DNA of 55,274 nt from CALUTH01 sp964452495 (GTDB lineage: Bacteria; Cyanobacteriota; Vampirovibrionia; Gastranaerophilales; Gastranaerophilaceae). Each line of letters opens with the position of its first letter. The first letter of the stretch is position 1. Made by a program: the position numbers and the translations under genes. Shown in pieces: positions 50,531-55,274 of the stretch. The notes below the pieces were generated by a model. It was not told the DNA's origin, ran no database searches, and saw only the letters and a program-made list of their open reading frames with translations. The stretch lies in assembly GCA_964452495.1 (NCBI GenBank), contig CAYVMC010000011.1, positions 1 through 55,274 on the forward strand, in the 5' to 3' direction.

Positions 50531-51176
50531 CTGCAAGAATCCCTTCTATTCCAGTTATGTCTCTAAATTTTTCTTTTATAAGAATTTCGCTTTCAAAGTG
50601 TCCGATATCAAAAACGATTTTGTCAGTTTCACAAGCGGTATGGTATTTCAAATCTCCGGTGACAAAACAATCGGCTTTTGTTTCTTCAAGGAACTCACTC
50701 CCCGAACCCGCACAGAAACCAATCATTTTGATTTCTTTTGTCCCTTTATTATTTACATATCTTAGATTCGGGGATATTTGGCGGAGTTTTTTAATGACAT
50801 TATCAACTTTGACCGGATGTTCAAAGCTTACCAGCCGCACAAACTCGTTCTCTTTTCCGGTTATTTCAAATCCGAGTTTTTCAATAAGAGTATCTGTTGT
50901 GCCGCCGTTTGCCTTATCCATGTTAGTATGTGCACAATACATTTGAACATCACAGAATTTAACAGGCACCGAAAAAAGCGGATGATGGGCAATTATTAGA
51001 TTACATCCTTTTGCTTTTGCCTGTGTATAAACATCATCTGTTATGGTTAAGGCATACATAACGTTTTTGATATTATTTTCCGGCAATTCAACAATCCATC
51101 CGCTGCAATCCCAGGGTTCCTGCGTTTCAGATGGCGCAAACTGTTCCAGCTTTGATATTATCTCCTGTTTGTTCAA
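50508..51176 (-). CDS. Nif3-like (DUF34) metal-binding protein
   Basis: 222 aa, the short form without the middle insert. Metal-site residues are visible: the Asp of PWDCSGW, the His pair in IIAHHPLF, the AHTNMDKANGG block, and the C-terminal DIGHFESE. Members are often annotated as GTP cyclohydrolase I type 2-like, with uncertain function. It overlaps the end of coaBC by 50 bases. The operon with coaBC is the only functional hint. Confidence 0.88.
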   Translation of the reverse strand: MNKQEIISKLEQFAPSETQEPWDCSGWIVELPENNIKNVMYALTITDDVYTQAKAKGCNLIIAHHPLFSVPVKFCDVQMYCAHTNMDKANGGTTDTLIEKLGFEITGKENEFVRLVSFEHPVKVDNVIKKLRQISPNLRYVNNKGTKEIKMIGFCAGSGSEFLEETKADCFVTGDLKYHTACETDKIVFDIGHFESEILIKEKFRDITGIEGILADEKSPFI

Positions 51177-52356
51177 TAATACTCTCCAAAATTATTTTTG
51201 CAATTTCTTGTTTTGAAGTTCTTTCTACAAATTTTGTGTTCAGATTTTTATCTATAATATAAACTTCATTGTAATCGCTTGAAAATCCGGAATCTTTTTT
51301 TGAGATGTCATTTGCAATTATAAAATCACATCCTTTAGATATGATTTTCTTTTTTGCGTTTTCTAAAAGGTTTTCGCTTTCTGCAGAAAAACCGGTGATT
51401 AAAGGTAAAATCCCCTTTCGTTTCTGGCATAAAGTCTTTAGAATATCAGGGTTTTTAACTAGCTCTAAATTTAAAATATCAATATTATCTGTTTTTTTAA
51501 GCTTTTGGCCACTGTAATTTTTAATTTTCCAATCAGCTACAGCCGCCGCCATAATTATGCAGTCTTGTTTATCGAGTTCATTTACTGCAGCCTCAAGCAT
51601 TTCATCGGCTGATTGAACTACAATATTTGTAAAGTCTCCTTCGGCTTTGAAGGTTGATATAAGAGTAACCTTAGCTCCCATTTTTGCTGCATTTTGTGCA
51701 AGTGCAAGTCCCATTTTTCCGGAAGAGAAGTTTGAAATATATCTTACAGGGTCAATCTTTTCTATTGTGCCGCCTGCTGTAATTAATATCCGTTTCCCGT
51801 CAAGCTGTTTTAGCGGATTTAATAGTTCGGCAGTTCTTAAATAAATATTATTTAAGTCCGCAAGTTTGCCTATTCCGATTGTGCCGCAGGCAAGAAATCC
51901 GGTATCAGGGCTTACAAAATTATATCCGAGTGTTTTGAGCTTTTTAATATTTTCTTGAGTAATAGGATTGTTATACATGTTGCAATTCATAGCAGGTGCA
52001 ATGAGAAAAGGTTTGTTATACGCTGTAGCAATTGATGTTAACAGATTATCACAAATCCCGTTTGCAATTTTGGCTATAGTATTAGCTGTTGCAGGGGCAA
52101 TTACAAATATATCACTCCAGTCGCAGAGAGAAATGTGTTCGGGATTATAGCAGGATGTATCAAAATTGTTTGTATAAACTTTGTTATTTGTGAGGGTTTG
52201 GAGTGAGAGCGGCGTAACAAATTCCAATGCATTATTTGTTACAACTGCTTTTACATCGGCACCGGCACGTTTATACATTCTGATAAGTTCAAGACACTTA
52301 TAAGCTGCAATTCCGCCTGTTATTCCGAGAAGTATTTTTTTCCCTTCTAAATTCAT
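51127..52356 (-). CDS. coaBC: Bifunctional phosphopantothenoylcysteine decarboxylase/synthetase
   Basis: 409 aa. The N-terminal CoaC flavoprotein domain has ILLGITGGIAAYK, the catalytic-His region PEHISLCDW, and the PAMNCNMY substrate clamp. The C-terminal CoaB domain starts KRILITAGGTIEKIDPVRYISN and has AAAVADWK. Together they convert 4'-phosphopantothenate to 4'-phosphopantetheine. The frame starts at 52365, but that ATG touches the AAGGA; the ATG at 52356 is better placed. First gene of an operon with the Nif3-like and secreted proteins. Confidence 0.95.
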   Translation of the reverse strand: MNLEGKKILLGITGGIAAYKCLELIRMYKRAGADVKAVVTNNALEFVTPLSLQTLTNNKVYTNNFDTSCYNPEHISLCDWSDIFVIAPATANTIAKIANGICDNLLTSIATAYNKPFLIAPAMNCNMYNNPITQENIKKLKTLGYNFVSPDTGFLACGTIGIGKLADLNNIYLRTAELLNPLKQLDGKRILITAGGTIEKIDPVRYISNFSSGKMGLALAQNAAKMGAKVTLISTFKAEGDFTNIVVQSADEMLEAAVNELDKQDCIIMAAAVADWKIKNYSGQKLKKTDNIDILNLELVKNPDILKTLCQKRKGILPLITGFSAESENLLENAKKKIISKGCDFIIANDISKKDSGFSSDYNEVYIIDKNLNTKFVERTSKQEIAKIILESIIEQTGDNIKAGTVCAI

Positions 52357-52487
52357 AATACACATTTCCTTGCAGCCAATTATAACATATCAAACTTCTT
52401 TATACAATTGGCAGAGTGCTTGCATTATGTATTAATAATTCTTAACAAAACATTTATTGTACACTTTTTAAATGAGATACTTGATAT

Positions 52488-53999
52488 ATGAAAGTTCATC
52501 CTATCACTCCATATACAACAATAAACAGAAATAATGAAAATATACCTTCATTTAAAGCGATGAAACCGTCGATGTTTAACGGAATGGATTATGCATGTGT
52601 GCGAAAATTTAAGGCTCCTGTAGAACAGTTTAATGCTGTTGCTGATTTGTACAAATGGGCAGGCGGCAGGATTAGTAAACTAGTTAGCAGAAATTTTGAC
52701 GGTAGACAAGAATATACGAGTATTCAAAGAAAGTCAATGCTTGCAGAATGGAGTAAATATTTAACCAAGGAAAATGATGCAATTACACCGGCTATGGCTC
52801 TTATTGTTCTATCATCAATAGTTAAAGAGTTAAAGCCGAACAATGACAATATCCCTCCTGTACTGGATAAATTGGTGCTTGCTGATTCTCTAGCAGTACT
52901 GGAAAGTATGCTTTCTAAGAATAAAGACAGTTTATTTGATTTCAGCAAGATATACCGCTCAAATATTAATAATACCTATATTGATGATGTAAGCGATAAC
53001 GGTGGAACCAGATGGTTGGTAATACCGTCCCAAAAGCGGGATAAGTTAAATTTTAACAAAAATGTAGAAATGTTAAAGCTATTTTCTGCACCTACGTGGT
53101 GTACAAAGTCTTTTAATGCAGAGCCGTATCTTGAAAAGGGTGACTTTCATATTTATCTGGATTCAGATAAGCCAAAACTGGGATTGAGGTTTGATAATGA
53201 CATTCTTGTGGAAATTCAGGGTGAAAAAAATGATAATATTATTTCTGTGAAAATGTTTGATGTATTAAATTCATATATGGAAGGGAAAAATTTTAATCTG
53301 GCATCTACGGTTGCAGAAAAAATAAAATCAGCACTGATTAAACGGGAACAGGCAAGTCGTATTTGTAAAGAAATAGGAATTGAGGCTATTGATAATAATG
53401 ATGCTTTCAGAATACTTGATTATTTCGGATTTAATCCGAAACCGGATGAATACGGGTGTTTGAGTATTCGTAAGTATTGCTGTCCTAATCTTCCGAATAA
53501 TATAACAATGAACGATTTGAGTATTGATGAAAATAAATTATTTCAAAAAATCTCAGAGATAAGAGGTGATGCCCTTTTTTCTGGTACAGAGGTGACAAAT
53601 TTAGGAAATTTGCAAAAAATTGGCGGTAACGTAGATTGTGAAAATTCATGTGTAATGACTCTTGGAAACCTTGAGAGAATTGACGGATATGCTAATTTTG
53701 CAAACTCTATTGTGACCAGTTCGGGGCAGTTAAAAAGAATAGGCAAATGGGTTGATTTTGAAAATTCTATTCTTGAGGATTTAGGTTTGATTGAATATAT
53801 TGGCGGAAATGCTTATTTTAATAACTCCAGAATAAAAACTCTCGGAATGTTAAAATATATTGGCGGGAGTGCAGATTTTTCAGATTCCCAGATTACATCT
53901 ACCGGCATGTTAGAATCTGTTTGTGGCGGATATAAGCACGCAAATTCTATGCTGAGTTCGGATGACTTTAAGAATATAAATAAAACACGGAAGGTTTAA
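52488..53999 (+). CDS. Lineage-type protein with TWCT motif and C-terminal short repeats
   Basis: 503 aa. The N-terminus is MKVHPITPYTTINRNNENIP followed by SFKAMKPS, the lineage tag. The middle has APTWCTKSFNAEPYLEKGDF and HIYLDSDKPKLGLRF, a block I associate with accessory proteins of unknown function. From about residue 375 five units of about 21 residues repeat the plan LGxLxxIGGxxxFxNSxI (NLGNLQKIGGNVDCENS, DLGLIEYIGGNAYFNNS), suggesting a beta-solenoid. There is no signal peptide and no SD. Convergent with the dnaJ-like gene. Confidence 0.7.
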   Translation: MKVHPITPYTTINRNNENIPSFKAMKPSMFNGMDYACVRKFKAPVEQFNAVADLYKWAGGRISKLVSRNFDGRQEYTSIQRKSMLAEWSKYLTKENDAITPAMALIVLSSIVKELKPNNDNIPPVLDKLVLADSLAVLESMLSKNKDSLFDFSKIYRSNINNTYIDDVSDNGGTRWLVIPSQKRDKLNFNKNVEMLKLFSAPTWCTKSFNAEPYLEKGDFHIYLDSDKPKLGLRFDNDILVEIQGEKNDNIISVKMFDVLNSYMEGKNFNLASTVAEKIKSALIKREQASRICKEIGIEAIDNNDAFRILDYFGFNPKPDEYGCLSIRKYCCPNLPNNITMNDLSIDENKLFQKISEIRGDALFSGTEVTNLGNLQKIGGNVDCENSCVMTLGNLERIDGYANFANSIVTSSGQLKRIGKWVDFENSILEDLGLIEYIGGNAYFNNSRIKTLGMLKYIGGSADFSDSQITSTGMLESVCGGYKHANSMLSSDDFKNINKTRKV

Positions 54000-54011
54000 T
54001 TCCGTGTTTTA
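53981..54011. terminator. Shared terminator between convergent genes
   Basis: TAAAACACGGAA (53981-53992) with TTCCGTGTTTTA (54000-54011), 7-nt loop, perfect 12-bp stem. It includes the stop codon of the plus-strand gene and lies four bases beyond the dnaJ-like stop. Confidence 0.85.
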
Positions 54012-54015
54012 ACAA

Positions 54016-55083
54016 TTATTTTTCATATTCTGCAAGCTGTTTATAAAGTTCTTTTTCTTTATTTGAAAGCTTTTCAGGTATTATAATTTTTATTTTGACA
54101 TTCAAATCTCCGTACCCTCCATCTTTGGGAAGTCCTAATTTCTTGAGCCGCAAAGTTTTCCCTGATGATACACCTGCAGGTATTTTGATATTAATTTTAC
54201 CATGCAGGGTTTCGATTTCCCTCTGTCCGCCGAGTACTGCGACAGGCGGTGTTATTTCTACTTCTTTTATTAAATCTGCACCGTCTATCTGATATTGGCT
54301 GTCTTTCAGATGTATTATAAGGTATAAGTCCCCTTTGTTTCCGTAAGGGTCTTTTTTGCCCTCTCCTTTGAGTCTTACTTTTTGACCTTCTTTTACCCCT
54401 TTAGGGATTTTAACTTTTACGGACTTAGGCGTTGAAACTATACCTGTGCCGCCGCAGTGTGAACAGTATCCGGTACCGTTGCATTGGGTGCATTTATCCA
54501 TCTGGGTAAATGATACATTTACTGTACCTCCGTCAAAAATCTCTTTTGCTGTAAGATTTATGTTTTTGGTAATATCCAAATCTTCAGATTTTGTTTGTTT
54601 TGATTGACGTCTGCCGGCCGCTGCCTGTGATGCGAAATCAGCTCCGCCAAATCCTGCATTGCCAAAATCAAAGCCTGAGAATCCCCCTCTTGAACGACCT
54701 CTTGCAGACGAAGCTTGAGTGGCGCCCATCATGTCACCGAAAAGGGAACTAAAGAAATCAGAAAAGCCGCCGGCTCCATTAAATTCAAACGTTTGTGCGC
54801 CCCCGTTATTAAAATTAAAGCTAAAATTTTCAAATCCCGGAGGGGGTGTGTATTCAGCTCCTCCCTGCCAGTTTGAGCCTAAACTGTCATAACGGTTACG
54901 TTTATTTGTATCTGACAGTACTTCGTAAGCCTCGTTTATATCTTTAAATTTGGCTTCTGCTTCTTTTGTTTTATTAACGTCAGGGTGATATTTGCGGGCA
55001 AGTTTTCTGTATGCGGATTTTATTTCCTGAGCACTTGCATCACGTTTTACACCCAGAATTTCATAATAGTCTTTGTATTGCAT
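54016..55083 (-). CDS. DnaJ-like co-chaperone with a single zinc centre
   Basis: 355 aa. J domain with the HPD motif (YHPDVNK near residue 33), a long Gly/Phe-rich region (about 75-165), then only two CxxC units (CTQCNGTGYCSHCGGTG near 200). The two C-terminal beta domains (VKVKIPKGVKEGQKVRLKGEG, GDLYLIIHLKD, VLGGQREIETLHG) complete it. Classical DnaJ has four CxxCxGxG units and two zinc sites; CbpA has none, so this is intermediate. GGAG lies seven bases before the ATG at 55083. No dnaK or grpE is in the window. Confidence 0.88.
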   Translation of the reverse strand: MQYKDYYEILGVKRDASAQEIKSAYRKLARKYHPDVNKTKEAEAKFKDINEAYEVLSDTNKRNRYDSLGSNWQGGAEYTPPPGFENFSFNFNNGGAQTFEFNGAGGFSDFFSSLFGDMMGATQASSARGRSRGGFSGFDFGNAGFGGADFASQAAAGRRQSKQTKSEDLDITKNINLTAKEIFDGGTVNVSFTQMDKCTQCNGTGYCSHCGGTGIVSTPKSVKVKIPKGVKEGQKVRLKGEGKKDPYGNKGDLYLIIHLKDSQYQIDGADLIKEVEITPPVAVLGGQREIETLHGKINIKIPAGVSSGKTLRLKKLGLPKDGGYGDLNVKIKIIIPEKLSNKEKELYKQLAEYEK

Positions 55084-55274
55084 AATTATCTCCATTATCC
55101 ATATTAATACAAAAAACCTTATTTCCGTTTAGAATTAATATTTTTTTAACTATCTTTTAATAATGTTTTATTTTTTTTGTTTATAAATGACTCCAATTGT
55201 AAATAATTGTAACAATTTAAAAAAAAAGGGGGAAAAAGATTAAAGAAACAGAGAGAAATGCCGATAACATAAGT
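55084..55274. other. Right-hand intergenic end
   Basis: AT-rich with homopolymer runs. It probably holds the dnaJ-like gene's promoter. I see no gene, and the window ends before another is recognisable. Confidence 0.4.

Overview
The window (about 55 kb, AT-rich) looks like chromosome of a diderm, flagellated, host-associated bacterium. My best guess is a gut cyanobacterial relative of the Melainabacteria/Vampirovibrionia group (order Gastranaerophilales). This is inference. It rests on the mix of an AsmA-type envelope protein, lipoproteins, flagellins and class I-alpha glutamine synthetase, and on several unrecognised proteins with a short N-terminal tag (SFKA, TFTS, SFTS, AFGA) that I associate with that lineage. 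No 16S gene is present to prove it.

Layout. 1-9110 is chromosomal: glnA, purB, tRNA-Arg, a YczE-like membrane protein, an acyltransferase/alcohol dehydrogenase pair, and three lineage-type hypothetical proteins. 9111-9182 is tRNA-Asn. 9179-27600 is an integrated element of about 18.4 kb bounded by a 64-bp perfect direct repeat. It carries a large serine recombinase, a replication module (primase-polymerase plus P-loop helicase), three consecutive PD-(D/E)XK-type nuclease genes with a WYL regulator, an XRE regulator, a minimal tyrosine recombinase beside a 41-bp palindrome, and an operon of methylase-like, HTH, RtcB RNA ligase and DnaC-like ATPase genes. It ends with a HigBA-like toxin/antitoxin pair and a fourth nuclease-like gene. 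27601-29565 is scar territory: a gene remnant, a lineage-type metalloprotease, and a truncated second copy of the recombinase 3' end.

29627-37019 returns to core genes: a flavodoxin-like oxidoreductase with two start sites, the rpmG/tRNA-Trp/secE/nusG/rplK/rplA cluster, an ArsB/NhaD-type transporter and hisS. 37268-39385 holds two flagellin genes on either side of tRNA-Cys; they share a 632-bp identical core. 39421-50530 is mostly envelope biology: a solute-binding lipoprotein, an acidic single-pass membrane protein, and an operon of AsmA-like, TPR and lipoprotein genes. The window closes with nif3-like, coaBC, a repeat-containing lineage protein and a dnaJ-like gene.

The observations I rate highest are: integration of the element exchanges the C-terminus of its own recombinase; the nuclease/WYL cluster is a candidate defence locus; the two flagellins show a sharply bounded gene-conversion tract; several genes have a -10 box about 6 nt before the start codon, suggesting leaderless mRNAs; a similar structured leader precedes both rplK and rplA; and one oxidoreductase gene appears to encode both a Tat-exported and a cytoplasmic form.
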